A DNA stretch of 8,209 nt from Candidatus Omnitrophota bacterium (GTDB lineage Bacteria; Omnitrophota; Gorgyraeia; Tantalellales; Tantalellaceae): assembly GCA_030617085.1 (NCBI GenBank), contig JAUWWB010000040.1:1-8209 (forward strand). The letters run 5' to 3'. Shown in pieces: positions 1 to 7,247 of the stretch. The first letter of the stretch is position 1, and each line of letters starts with the position of its first letter. A model generated the notes under the pieces. The model saw only the letters and a list, made by a program, of their open reading frames with translations. It was not told where the DNA came from and made no database searches. The position numbers were made by a program, and so were the translations under genes.

Positions 1-688
1 CAAGACGCTTTCCGTTCTCATTGAACGCCTTTACCGCAAGGTCCACCCGCTTATACGGCACCAGGGCCGAGACTATCAGGTAAAAGCCCTCATCATCGCC
101 TGATACCTTCTCATGGGACTCAATATCCGCGGGGGGGTATATAACATCCGCTTCCCTGCCGTAAAAGCCCCTGATACGGCTTTTGACATTATCCGATATG
201 GCCAGAAAATAATCAATTCTTTTATTGGAAGCGATGTCCCATTTCCTTAGCCGGGCCATGATCATTGAGATCGCCCACCGTTTCAGCGGGGGATCCTCCG
301 AAAAATACTCATCGAAGAACTTCCACGCGTATCTCACGGGCGTATAGCAGTAACAGACGTGAAGCGTCCCGGGCGGGCTCTTGACGCCTTTCGCGACGCA
401 ATGGCTGGAACTCAGAACAAGATCGTACCCGGACAGGTCAAAACTCTCTATCGCGCGCGGAAAAAAAGGCAGAAAACTGCGATAGTTCCTCGAGATGCCG
501 GGAAAATTCTGCAGGAAAGAGGCCCGGATATCCATGTTCTCTATACCCGGGGAAACACTGCCTTTATTATGCAAAATGGTAAACAGCGTAGCGCGGGGGA
601 ACAGTTCGCAAAAAACTTCCAGACACTTCTCTCCCCCGCGCATTCCCGTAAGCCAGTCATGAATTATTGCTACTTTTGCATTCTTCAT
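1..688 (-). CDS. Glycosyltransferase family 4, WbaZ-like, 3' end cut by window
   Basis: The first 229 residues of a GT4 glycosyltransferase of the WbaZ/mannosyltransferase type. The frame is open to base 1, so about 150 C-terminal residues, including the EX7E motif, should lie outside. The visible part begins VAIIHDWLTGMRGGEKCLE (6-24) with the glycine-rich GGE loop. It continues with FTILHNKGSVSP (36-47), the family signature CYCYTPVRYAWKFFDEY (112-128), FLAISDNVKSRI (161-172), VIYPPAD (182-188) and the start of the donor domain, SALVPYKRVDLAVKAFN (207-223). The ATG at 686-688 overlaps the previous stop as ATGA, and I see no Shine-Dalgarno sequence, so translation probably depends on coupling. 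The frame passes intact through a run of seven C at bases 131-137. WbaZ-like enzymes often occur beside MtfB-like ones in O-antigen loci, as here. The sugar is unassigned. Confidence 0.92.
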   Translation of the reverse strand, partial: MKNAKVAIIHDWLTGMRGGEKCLEVFCELFPRATLFTILHNKGSVSPGIENMDIRASFLQNFPGISRNYRSFLPFFPRAIESFDLSGYDLVLSSSHCVAKGVKSPPGTLHVCYCYTPVRYAWKFFDEYFSEDPPLKRWAISMIMARLRKWDIASNKRIDYFLAISDNVKSRIRGFYGREADVIYPPADIESHEKVSGDDEGFYLIVSALVPYKRVDLAVKAFNENGKRL

Positions 689-1767
689 ATGTTTCGATAA
701 ACGTCCAAGGTCTCGCGGGCGGCTTTTTCCCATGAAAACTGGTTCGCCCGTTCGTAACCGGCCCTTATCATCTGGTCTCTAAGTTGTTTATTTATCAATA
801 CATTATACACGGTATCGGCTATTTGTCCAATGTTAAGGGGGGCAACAGCAAGTGCGGCATTTCCCGCCACCTCCGGGAGCGATGAAGCATCCGACATTAC
901 GACAGGCGTTCCGCATTGCATGGCCTCAAGCACGGTAAGGCCGAACCCTTCGTATAGCGAAAGATGAACAAGAACGTCAGCCATGGTGTAAAGGCCGCAA
1001 AGGTCTTCCGCGGGAACCTCCCCGATGTACCGGATATCCTTATTATCGATACCCCCTTTCAGATGGTTCTCCTTATTGTCCCACCTTCCTGTTATGACCA
1101 GTTGATGCGGCAGACCCCATTCCTTCAGTCTGGCGTGGACCTGTATTAGAGTAGCAATATTCTTATGCGGTTTGACGCTGCCCACATAAAGTATGATCCT
1201 TTCCGCCAGGCGATACCTGCGGCGGATGTTTTCCAGATCGCCTTCAATTTCGACTCTCCGGATGCACCTGTCGGCTGCCTCGGGTATGATCCGTATCTTA
1301 TGCGAATACCGCTCGCCGAAGATCTTTACCAGGTCATCCCGGGTATTCCCGGAAACGGCGATCACACCGGACGCCCTTTTTAAAGCCATGCCGACCATGA
1401 AGTGCGCATAATATCTCGCCAGGGGCGACGGAACCGACTCCGGGAACAAGAGATAAATGAGATCGTGCACGGTCACGACCATCTTTTTCCGGGAAAAAGC
1501 GGGAAAATTGAAATGCGGCACGTGCAACAGGTCCATATCCTCCCTGCCGTAAGGGAAAGGCAGCTGTTCGCGCAGCGAATAAATGGGAACGTTCCATTCG
1601 ACAACACGCGCGTTTTCCGAACGGCCGATCTTGTCAAGTTTTTCCGGATCTCCGAAAAGGACAAATTCATCCTGCGGAGCCAGCCTTACAAGTTCCGGCA
1701 GCAGGCACTTTATGTACCGGCCAATGCCCGGGTGTGTTATCATCCTCGCGTCGAAACCGATCTTCAT
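685..1767 (-). CDS. Glycosyltransferase family 4, MtfB-like (GT-B fold)
   Basis: A 360-residue GT4 enzyme resembling the MtfB-type mannosyltransferases of O-antigen clusters; it would extend a glycan from a nucleotide-sugar donor in the cytoplasm. The N-terminal domain starts with MKIGFDARMI and the acceptor-side loop PGIGRY (13-18). HVPHFN (82-87), VTVHDLIY (98-105) and AVSGNTRDDL (137-146) are typical of this branch. The donor-binding domain carries LYVGSVKPHKN (193-203) and the EX7E motif E273-E281 (EGFGLTVLE), followed by GTPVVMSDASSLPEVAG (286-302). The length is normal and the frame intact. The likely ribosome binding site GAGGA overlaps the preceding stop codon and stands 14 bases from the ATG, longer than usual. 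The stop overlaps the next start as ATGA. Mannose is a plausible donor by family resemblance but is not proven. Confidence 0.93.
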   Translation of the reverse strand: MKIGFDARMITHPGIGRYIKCLLPELVRLAPQDEFVLFGDPEKLDKIGRSENARVVEWNVPIYSLREQLPFPYGREDMDLLHVPHFNFPAFSRKKMVVTVHDLIYLLFPESVPSPLARYYAHFMVGMALKRASGVIAVSGNTRDDLVKIFGERYSHKIRIIPEAADRCIRRVEIEGDLENIRRRYRLAERIILYVGSVKPHKNIATLIQVHARLKEWGLPHQLVITGRWDNKENHLKGGIDNKDIRYIGEVPAEDLCGLYTMADVLVHLSLYEGFGLTVLEAMQCGTPVVMSDASSLPEVAGNAALAVAPLNIGQIADTVYNVLINKQLRDQMIRAGYERANQFSWEKAARETLDVYRNI

Positions 1768-1781
1768 AGGGTATTTGTTTG

Positions 1782-1786
1782 TCCTC
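1782..1786 (-). promoter_or_regulatory. Probable ribosome binding site with long spacing, GT4 gene at 685-1767
   Basis: GAGGA begins on the last base of the upstream TAG stop and is 14 bases from the ATG at 1765-1767. This is longer than the usual 5-10 bases, so initiation may be weak or helped by terminating ribosomes. The start itself is secure, because the family N-terminus (MKIGFDARMI) begins there. Confidence 0.45.
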
Positions 1787-3264
1787 TATTGCCGTTCAAA
1801 AACTATCACGCCCGGCGCTTCTTTGTCCGTCGCGAACCTGTGATATCCGAGATCTCCCGGACGGTTTTCCCATTTGATGTCAGGGTAGTCAAGGACGTGC
1901 CTTTTATAGTTTCTTTGTACTTTAGCGTAATATTCGTTATCCAGGCTCTCGTGCCAGCCCCGTCTGAAGACGATCCACTCCGGCATGTGATCGTCGTCGT
2001 ATATCCATGAATTGTCAACGGCCAGATCCGTATAGAACATGACGGGCAGGTCTCCGTATATGATCTTCACGGTGTCCCCGCGTTTCGCGCTCTTTTTCAG
2101 GAACTTGACAATACCCTCTACCGGACCGTCGTAGTCGTGGGTTATCTCATACAGGTATTTCGGAAAAAAGAAGTTGGGCGTACCCATGTTAAAAACGCCG
2201 GTTGTGACCGAGATCAGGAGAAACCCCGCCAGAAGGACGCGGCTGTATCCGGCCAGGCGCGATAATATCATGGCTTGCACGATCCCCAAAAGCGGTATAA
2301 AGTAAACGAGATATCGAAAATTTCTTTCTTGCGCGAAACAGAACGCGGCAATGCTTACGGCTATGACGGTAAAGGTCAGCTTCAGGGTTTCCTTTTCGGG
2401 TGGAGTCAACTCAACGGTCATTTTTCTTTTCCACGCGGCCCGGATCGCGTAAGCCGCGGCAAAGAAGGCGATCGGAAAGATGTACTTGTTGACCATCCTG
2501 ACCTGAAATTCCAGGTTGTCCCATATCCGTTCCGGGGTTATGACGGCCGTATGAGCAATGCTCTTTGAAAAAAAGAGCCAGGGGACGACGGCCAGCAGGA
2601 CAACGGCTCCGGCCAGTGCCATTTTCGGGAACGTCTTCCTGTCAAAAGAAAACAGGACATAATGCAGGCCAACGGCCGCGAATACGGGCGCAAACATGCC
2701 ATGCACCGTATACCCCAGTGCCGCAAGCGCCATCGAGGTCAACGCGAGCTCTCTTTTGGAACCGCTCTTGCGGAACCGGGAATAAAAGAACAGGATAAAA
2801 AGCACAAGAAAGACCGCCGGCGCATAGTACCTGCACTGCCTCATCAGCAGTAAATACGGCACGGAAAACGTCACCAACAAAGCCGCAAGGGCCGCCACAA
2901 GCCTCTGCCCGGTAAGCCTGTTTGCCAGCAGATACAGCATGAGCACATTGGCGACGCCCAAAAGTGCGAACGGCAGGCGCGCCGTAAGAGTAGTAGCGCC
3001 GAAAAGCAGGAAGGAAAACGCGGCGATGTAAAATTGGCCCCACGGATGGTAAAGCCACGCGTACCCTTCGCCGAGACCGGTCCTGATAGACGGGTTCACC
3101 AGGTTTTCACCGTCAAGCGCCCGCGGGTAACCGAACTTCATCACGTTGTTGCCCAGAACAGCGGTTTCCGCCTCGTCTTGCCATAAATACTGGTTGCCCA
3201 GATTCGCAAACATCAGGACCGCCGCTGTCATCAAAAGTAATATTATGGGAAGACGCTTTTTCAT
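1786..3264 (-). CDS. GT-C membrane glycosyltransferase, PMT/ArnT-like (GT39/GT83 type)
   Basis: A 492-residue integral membrane protein resembling the PMT_2/ArnT group, which transfers sugars from polyprenyl-phosphate carriers to acceptors on the outer face of the cytoplasmic membrane. An N-terminal helix (about 5-21) leads into the first external loop with WQDEAETA; D30-E31 is the acidic pair conserved in this family. HPWGQFY (73-79) follows. Roughly 11-12 hydrophobic segments run to about residue 358, including one after ERNFRYLVYF (313-322). The last 130 or so residues are soluble, aromatic-rich and charged, as in the periplasmic domain of ArnT. The start at 3264 has GAGG 7 bases upstream and an ATGA overlap with the preceding gene, implying translational coupling. 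The GT2 two genes upstream may make its lipid-linked donor. Whether the acceptor is lipid A, a glycan or a protein cannot be told. Confidence 0.88.
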   Translation of the reverse strand: MKKRLPIILLLMTAAVLMFANLGNQYLWQDEAETAVLGNNVMKFGYPRALDGENLVNPSIRTGLGEGYAWLYHPWGQFYIAAFSFLLFGATTLTARLPFALLGVANVLMLYLLANRLTGQRLVAALAALLVTFSVPYLLLMRQCRYYAPAVFLVLFILFFYSRFRKSGSKRELALTSMALAALGYTVHGMFAPVFAAVGLHYVLFSFDRKTFPKMALAGAVVLLAVVPWLFFSKSIAHTAVITPERIWDNLEFQVRMVNKYIFPIAFFAAAYAIRAAWKRKMTVELTPPEKETLKLTFTVIAVSIAAFCFAQERNFRYLVYFIPLLGIVQAMILSRLAGYSRVLLAGFLLISVTTGVFNMGTPNFFFPKYLYEITHDYDGPVEGIVKFLKKSAKRGDTVKIIYGDLPVMFYTDLAVDNSWIYDDDHMPEWIVFRRGWHESLDNEYYAKVQRNYKRHVLDYPDIKWENRPGDLGYHRFATDKEAPGVIVFERQ

Positions 3265-4364
3265 TTCAGGACCTCATCGATCACCTTACATACTTCTCCG
3301 GGTTCGATCCCGGTTAGATATTTTCCCTTACCGGGATAAACGACCCTGACATTACGTCCCCTGGGAGCCCATTGGTCCGGGTCGTTGACCCCGCTGAACA
3401 GCACCACTGCCGGTATCCCTTCCGCGGCCGCGATGTGGGCCGGGGCCGAATCCACCCCTATAAATAACGAAGCCCCGCTTAAAACCCCGGCCAGGACCGG
3501 AAGCGTGGTCCTGCCCGAAAGGTCGAGCAGCTTTGTATCCGCCTGATCAAGTGCCTTTCTCATGAGGCCGCTATCGGCCTCGCTTCCTACGACGACCGGT
3601 ATAAGCCCTTTTTCTTCACTTACATACCTCGCCACGCGCATGAACTTTTCCATGTCCCATTCTTTTGTAAAATGACCCGGAACGGGATGTAATACGGCAT
3701 ACCTGCCTTCGATGCCGGAACGCTGCAAAAGAAGATCGGCTTTCCGCGCGTCCTCACCGGGGAAAGATAATCTGATCTCCGGAGCGGCACATTCTATGCC
3801 GAGAGGCCTCAAAAGCGCCATATTCCTGTCGGTCTCGTGCATGACTGCTCCGTAAGGAAGCCGGTGAGTGAGGAGAAAGCCGCCGCCGGTAATGCCGTAA
3901 CCGATCCGGCATTTTACGCCTGCCAGAAACAGAGAAAAGATATGCCGGATATCCCCTCTCAAGTCTATAGCGACGTCGTACTTACCTTCTTTCGCGATGC
4001 CGGCCAGCGAAAAGACGTCCCTTATCTGATCGGGCAGGTTTGCCGGCCTTTTCCGGTTGAACCACGACGGATCAAAAGTGATAACACGGTCAATATCAGG
4101 ATCATTCTTGATCAGTTCAGCTCCGCCCGGAGCGACGACAAAATCTATTTTCGCGCCGGGAAAGGCTTTGCGCAGGGGGCTGATGACGGCCGTAGACATG
4201 ATGATATCCCCGATGTGGTCTACGCGTATGAGAAGGATCCGGGAGACACTTTCGGGCGCCTTTGGCGGGCTGAAGATCTTCAGCGCCCAGGCGACGATGC
4301 CGCCCAGGGCATCCAGGGCCGCGGCAAAAAGGACCAGAGATCTCTTTTTATAAACATATTTCAT
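3261..4364 (-). CDS. Glycosyltransferase family 9, heptosyltransferase-like
   Basis: A 367-residue GT9 (GT-B fold) protein related to the LPS heptosyltransferases WaaC/WaaF/WaaQ, which add sugars to the lipid A core on the cytoplasmic side. The core begins around residue 41 with SRILLIRVDHIGDIIMSTA. D53 of HIGD aligns with the catalytic Asp of WaaC. Further motifs are TKEWDMEKF (233-241), DLSGRTTLP (281-289), the donor-site GVDSAPAHIAAA (303-314) and QWAPRG (331-336). Residues 1-40 form an extension with a hydrophobic stretch at about 10-31. No ATG, GTG or TTG occurs in frame between the first ATG and the core, so the extension is probably translated. The ribosome binding site is poor; only 8 bases separate the gene from the previous stop, suggesting coupling. 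The TGA overlaps the next ATG. Heptose specificity is not shown; GT9 members in polysaccharide clusters may use other sugars. GC is much higher than in the upstream genes. Confidence 0.88.
   Translation of the reverse strand: MKYVYKKRSLVLFAAALDALGGIVAWALKIFSPPKAPESVSRILLIRVDHIGDIIMSTAVISPLRKAFPGAKIDFVVAPGGAELIKNDPDIDRVITFDPSWFNRKRPANLPDQIRDVFSLAGIAKEGKYDVAIDLRGDIRHIFSLFLAGVKCRIGYGITGGGFLLTHRLPYGAVMHETDRNMALLRPLGIECAAPEIRLSFPGEDARKADLLLQRSGIEGRYAVLHPVPGHFTKEWDMEKFMRVARYVSEEKGLIPVVVGSEADSGLMRKALDQADTKLLDLSGRTTLPVLAGVLSGASLFIGVDSAPAHIAAAEGIPAVVLFSGVNDPDQWAPRGRNVRVVYPGKGKYLTGIEPGEVCKVIDEVLK
3272..3275 (-). promoter_or_regulatory. Ribosome binding site of the GT-C membrane glycosyltransferase gene
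   Basis: GAGG stands 7 bases before the ATG at 3262-3264, inside the 3' end of the GT9 gene. With the ATGA overlap it supports this start and translational coupling. Confidence 0.6.
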
Positions 4365-4372
4365 TCTTGAAA

Positions 4373-5059
4373 TTAACCGCTAAAGCGGTATCGCAATAAT
4401 GTACATACGGCTTCGATACCGTCGCGCCAACCTATCTTTTTACCTTCGTCATATCCACGCCCCCTGTATGAAATAGGGACCTCCATGATCTTGATCCCTC
4501 TTTTGAGCAGTTTGGCGGTGACTTCCGGTTCAAACTCAAACCTTTTGGCCTGGATATCAAGACTTCGCATGATATCCGTCCTGACCATTTTGTAACAAGT
4601 TTCCATATCTGTCAGAGACCCGCCAAAAAGGATATTAGTCAATACAGTAAGAAATCTATTGATAGCAAAGTGAAGGAAAGACGTAGTCTTCCATGTCTCA
4701 AGAAACCGTGATCCATAAACCGCCTCCACCCCTGTCCTCTCAGCGAACTCCACCAAACGGACCAAATCCTGCGGAGAATATTCCATATCGGCATCCTGAA
4801 CGACGATGTAGTCACCTTTTGCATTAAAAAGCGCCGTTCGGAGCGCAGCCCCTTTCCCTTTGTTGCGATCATGGTAAATCACTTTTAAAGCCTCGGTGCC
4901 TTCCTGTAGATGTTCATTCAAAAGTTCTCTCGTCCCATCAGTAGAGCAATCGTCAACCAGGATTATTTCCTTATCTATTTCGACGTTTTTCACTAATTCA
5001 AGGACGTCCATAATCGTCTTAGACTCATTATAAACAGGCATGAGTATGGACACCTTCAT
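4373..5059 (-). CDS. Glycosyltransferase family 2, DPM/DPG-synthase type
   Basis: A 228-residue GT2 (GT-A fold) enzyme of the dolichyl-phosphate-mannose/glucose synthase type. Such enzymes usually move a hexose from a nucleotide donor to a polyprenyl phosphate at the cytoplasmic membrane surface. Visible motifs are SILMPVYNE (4-12), VDDCSTDGT (35-43), the metal-binding DxD as QDADMEYSP (88-96), GSLTDMETCYKM (147-158), KRFEFEPEVTAK (172-183) and a C-terminal GRGYDEGKKIGWRDG (200-214). The length covers only the catalytic domain. There is no GtrA-like or ArnC-like transmembrane tail, so membrane contact would be peripheral. The start at 5059 is fixed by GGAGGG 8 bases upstream, embedded in the last WecB codons; the gap to that gene is 4 bases. 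A GT-C enzyme that typically uses polyprenyl-phosphate sugars is encoded two genes downstream, so this protein may make its donor. The donor sugar is unknown. Confidence 0.9.
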   Translation of the reverse strand: MKVSILMPVYNESKTIMDVLELVKNVEIDKEIILVDDCSTDGTRELLNEHLQEGTEALKVIYHDRNKGKGAALRTALFNAKGDYIVVQDADMEYSPQDLVRLVEFAERTGVEAVYGSRFLETWKTTSFLHFAINRFLTVLTNILFGGSLTDMETCYKMVRTDIMRSLDIQAKRFEFEPEVTAKLLKRGIKIMEVPISYRGRGYDEGKKIGWRDGIEAVCTLLRYRFSG

Positions 5060-5063
5060 ATAA

Positions 5064-6176
5064 TCATCCCTCCAACCATTTCGTCAGATCCTTTCTTATT
5101 TTTTGGGACGCCTTCCCATCCCCGAAAACATCTCGCTTCACGGACATCTTCCTGTACCTAACACCGCCTTTTAGTAAACTCTCCATCTCCCCGGCTATGG
5201 TCTTGCTGTCGGTCCCAATGACCTTTGCCGACCCCGCTTCCACGACTTCGGGGCGTTCGGTCTTATCCCTTAGGATCAGGACGGGTTTGCCGAGGGAAGG
5301 CGCTTCTTCCTGTATGCCCCCGGAATCCGTTAATATAAAATAACTCATGGACATGAGTCTGACAATGTCCCTGTAATGAAGGTTAGGCAATAGCAGCACA
5401 TCTTTCACTCCGGAAAGCTCTTTGTAGGCCGTGGCCTTAACATTAGGATTAGGGTGTACCGGATAGATTACCACTATACCCCTGTTATTCATCGCAACCT
5501 TTCTTACCGCTCTGAAGATGGAAACGAGCCTCTTGCCGAAATTCTCTCGCCTGTGTGCCGTGAGAAGTATTATCTTCTTGTCGTCATCAATGCTCCGGAG
5601 TCTTCGGTTTATAAAGCCGTATTTCTTATCAGCCATGTGCTTAAGCGAATCTATGCATGTATTACCGGTAATCGTTATACGATCTGCCGGCACGCCTTCG
5701 GCTATAAGATTATCCTTGGCCTTCTTTGTGGGGGCATAATGACGGTCTGCAAGTCGTGAAAGGAGCGTTCTGTTCATCTCTTCCGGAAAAGGGAAATATC
5801 TGTCGAAAGTCCTGAGTCCCGCTTCGATATGCGCGACCTTGATCTTCTTGTAGAAGGATATGAAAGCTGCGATAAAAGCCGTAGTGGTATCCCCCTGTAC
5901 GAAAACTATATCGGGCTTGAAATCATCATACACTTTTTCAAGTTTCGGCATAAGGTTTTTCGCGATCGAGACCAGGGTCTGGTTCTTTCTCATCATCTTA
6001 AGGTCATAATCCAGTTTTATATTGAAATCTTTAAGCATCTGGTTAACCATTGAGATATGCTGTCCACTCAGGCATACTCCCACCTTAAAACTTTTATCTT
6101 TTCGCAGGGCCTGTATAACAGATGCTGTTTTTATCATTTCCGGCCTTGTGCCTATAACAAAAAGTATTTTTTTCAT
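5064..6176 (-). CDS. wecB: UDP-N-acetylglucosamine 2-epimerase (non-hydrolysing)
   Basis: This enzyme interconverts UDP-GlcNAc and UDP-ManNAc in the cytoplasm, supplying the ManNAc branch of surface-glycan precursors. The 370-residue length matches the bacterial family (E. coli WecB is about 376). Hallmarks are in order: GTRPE (9-13), QGDTTT with D96 (94-99), HIEAGLRT with E118 (116-123), FPEEMNR with E132 (130-136), TAHRREN with H208 (206-212), TDSGGIQEEAPSLGKP (283-298) and RDKTERPE (303-310). These correspond to the acidic catalytic residues, the catalytic-site His and the UDP and allosteric sites known for WecB. The absence of hydrolase-type fusion domains (as in NeuC or GNE) supports the non-hydrolysing form. 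The start at 6176 has a strong AAGGA 6 bases upstream, inside the end of the preceding GT4 gene. The usual partner WecC (UDP-ManNAc dehydrogenase) is not in the window, so the fate of UDP-ManNAc is open. Confidence in the function is high. Confidence 0.96.
   Translation of the reverse strand: MKKILFVIGTRPEMIKTASVIQALRKDKSFKVGVCLSGQHISMVNQMLKDFNIKLDYDLKMMRKNQTLVSIAKNLMPKLEKVYDDFKPDIVFVQGDTTTAFIAAFISFYKKIKVAHIEAGLRTFDRYFPFPEEMNRTLLSRLADRHYAPTKKAKDNLIAEGVPADRITITGNTCIDSLKHMADKKYGFINRRLRSIDDDKKIILLTAHRRENFGKRLVSIFRAVRKVAMNNRGIVVIYPVHPNPNVKATAYKELSGVKDVLLLPNLHYRDIVRLMSMSYFILTDSGGIQEEAPSLGKPVLILRDKTERPEVVEAGSAKVIGTDSKTIAGEMESLLKGGVRYRKMSVKRDVFGDGKASQKIRKDLTKWLEG
5068..5073 (-). promoter_or_regulatory. 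Ribosome binding site of the GT2 gene
   Basis: GGAGGG stands 8 bases before the ATG at 5057-5059. This is the strongest Shine-Dalgarno sequence in the window. It is encoded by the last Glu-Gly codons of wecB, immediately before that gene's TGA. Confidence 0.75.
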
Positions 6177-6178
6177 TT

Positions 6179-7228
6179 TCAGTCCTTCCTTAATACGGTC
6201 TCGTAACCTTCCAGGGTTTTTTTAGCTACATTCGCCCAAAGATAATTATTTTTTATACGTTCTTTTAGTCGGCTCTTTACTTCATGGGATATTTCCCCGG
6301 CATTAAGAACACTTTTCCTTATTTCCTCTATATTTGAAGGATCAAAGTACGATGCTTCTTCACCAAAATATTCCCTCGTGCATCCAAACTCAGTTATGGC
6401 GATAGATGCCTCGCCTGCTGCGGCCTCAAGAGCCGCAAGCCCCGGGGTTTCAAACCATCCGGGAGCGGTGAATATCTTGCAGGCAGCATATGCCGATGGA
6501 AGCATTTCGTCTTCATGGTCTATCCCATCAAGAAAAACAACATCTTCGCCTGAGGCTTTCTTACATTCCTCATAATATCCCATATAATCCGAAACCGGGT
6601 CGCCGACAATAACAAGTTTTAGTCCCGTCCCTTTCATTGCCCTGATGAGATTCAACTGATTTTTTCTGGGTTCTATCCTGCCCACAGCGAGAACGAAATT
6701 TTTAAGCCCGTACTTCTTCACAAAAAGTTTACTATCCGCTTTAAGAAACTTTGGATCTATACCGTTCGGTACAGGCATTATCTTGTCTTCGCCTATCCCG
6801 AAAAGCTTTACAAGTTGCTGCTTCTCCATATCAGAATTAGGAAAAATTATATCCGAAAGCTGCATGGTCTTTCTCCGACCGGAAGGAAAAAACGGGCACA
6901 GCGTCTTAACAAGATGTCTTACAAATAGTTCCCCCTTCTTTTTTATGCCACCACCCTCATATATGGCTCTGGTAAAACTGGACCAGAAGATAGAACTTAA
7001 AGCAACTTTGACATTTTTACCTCTTGCACTCTGCATAAGCCCTACACAGTCCTTAACAGACCCAAACACGTGGAATACATCATAGTCATCCAGCTTATCT
7101 TTCCATTGGTCGAAAAGCTTGACCTCTACGCCCAACTCTTCAAGCCCCTCTCTGGTCTTCAAAAGCTGTATCTCCCCCCCACCCGGGTTCTGAAATGCCG
7201 ACGGGTATGAATAGAACGCTACTTTCAT
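6179..7228 (-). CDS. Glycosyltransferase family 4 (GT-B fold)
   Basis: A 349-residue retaining GT4 glycosyltransferase that would transfer a sugar from a nucleotide donor to a growing glycan at the cytoplasmic face of the membrane. The N-terminal domain has the glycine-rich loop NPGGGEIQL (14-22). The C-terminal donor-binding domain has AVGRIEPRKNQ (181-191), a VIVGD strand (206-210), and the EX7E motif between E260 and E268 (ETPGLAALE). The length is normal for the family and the frame is intact. The ATG at 7228 is preceded by AAGGTG at 8 bases, so the start is well supported. There is no N-terminal membrane segment, so the protein is probably peripheral. It sits between the deacetylase gene and the epimerase gene, two bases from the latter. 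Donor and acceptor cannot be predicted. It lies in the lower-GC part of the window. Confidence 0.93.
   Translation of the reverse strand: MKVAFYSYPSAFQNPGGGEIQLLKTREGLEELGVEVKLFDQWKDKLDDYDVFHVFGSVKDCVGLMQSARGKNVKVALSSIFWSSFTRAIYEGGGIKKKGELFVRHLVKTLCPFFPSGRRKTMQLSDIIFPNSDMEKQQLVKLFGIGEDKIMPVPNGIDPKFLKADSKLFVKKYGLKNFVLAVGRIEPRKNQLNLIRAMKGTGLKLVIVGDPVSDYMGYYEECKKASGEDVVFLDGIDHEDEMLPSAYAACKIFTAPGWFETPGLAALEAAAGEASIAITEFGCTREYFGEEASYFDPSNIEEIRKSVLNAGEISHEVKSRLKERIKNNYLWANVAKKTLEGYETVLRKD
6183..6187 (-). promoter_or_regulatory. Ribosome binding site of wecB
   Basis: AAGGA (within AGGAAGGA) stands 6 bases before the ATG at 6174-6176. It lies within the final codons of the upstream GT4 gene, so the two genes are tightly packed and probably co-translated. 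Confidence 0.65.
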
Positions 7229-7236
7229 TAGATAAA

Positions 7237-7242
7237 CACCTT
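7237..7242 (-). promoter_or_regulatory. Ribosome binding site of the GT4 gene at 6179-7228
   Basis: AAGGTG stands 8 bases before the ATG at 7226-7228, in the 19-base gap after the deacetylase stop. Good spacing and complementarity support that ATG as the start. Confidence 0.6.
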
Positions 7243-7247
7243 AGGTT

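Noticed and set aside
131..137. A run of seven identical bases in the partial GT4 gene, considered as a possible sequencing frameshift.
   Set aside because: The family motif VIYPPAD reads straight through it and the conserved SALVPYKRVDL follows in the same frame.
359..700. A 113-codon open frame on the plus strand.
   Set aside because: It is antisense to the WbaZ-like GT4, whose signature motifs read through the same bases on the minus strand.
1402..2010. A 202-codon open frame on the plus strand.
   Set aside because: It lies antisense across the GT4 gene at 685-1767 and the end of the GT-C gene, both of which have clear family motifs. Its translation shows no recognisable domain and has an improbable composition.
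2642..3058. A 138-codon minus-strand frame inside the GT-C gene.
   Set aside because: It is an alternative frame of a GC-rich gene. The main frame has membrane segments and the DE motif; this one shows nothing recognisable.
3837..4370. A 177-codon open frame on the plus strand.
   Set aside because: It is entirely antisense to the N-terminal half of the GT9 gene, where the HIGD motif confirms the minus-strand reading. It has no motif of its own.
7229..7247. The longest intergenic gap, considered as a site for a terminator or promoter.
   Set aside because: Nineteen bases are too few for a full promoter, no inverted repeat is present, and the gap is explained by the AAGGTG ribosome binding site.
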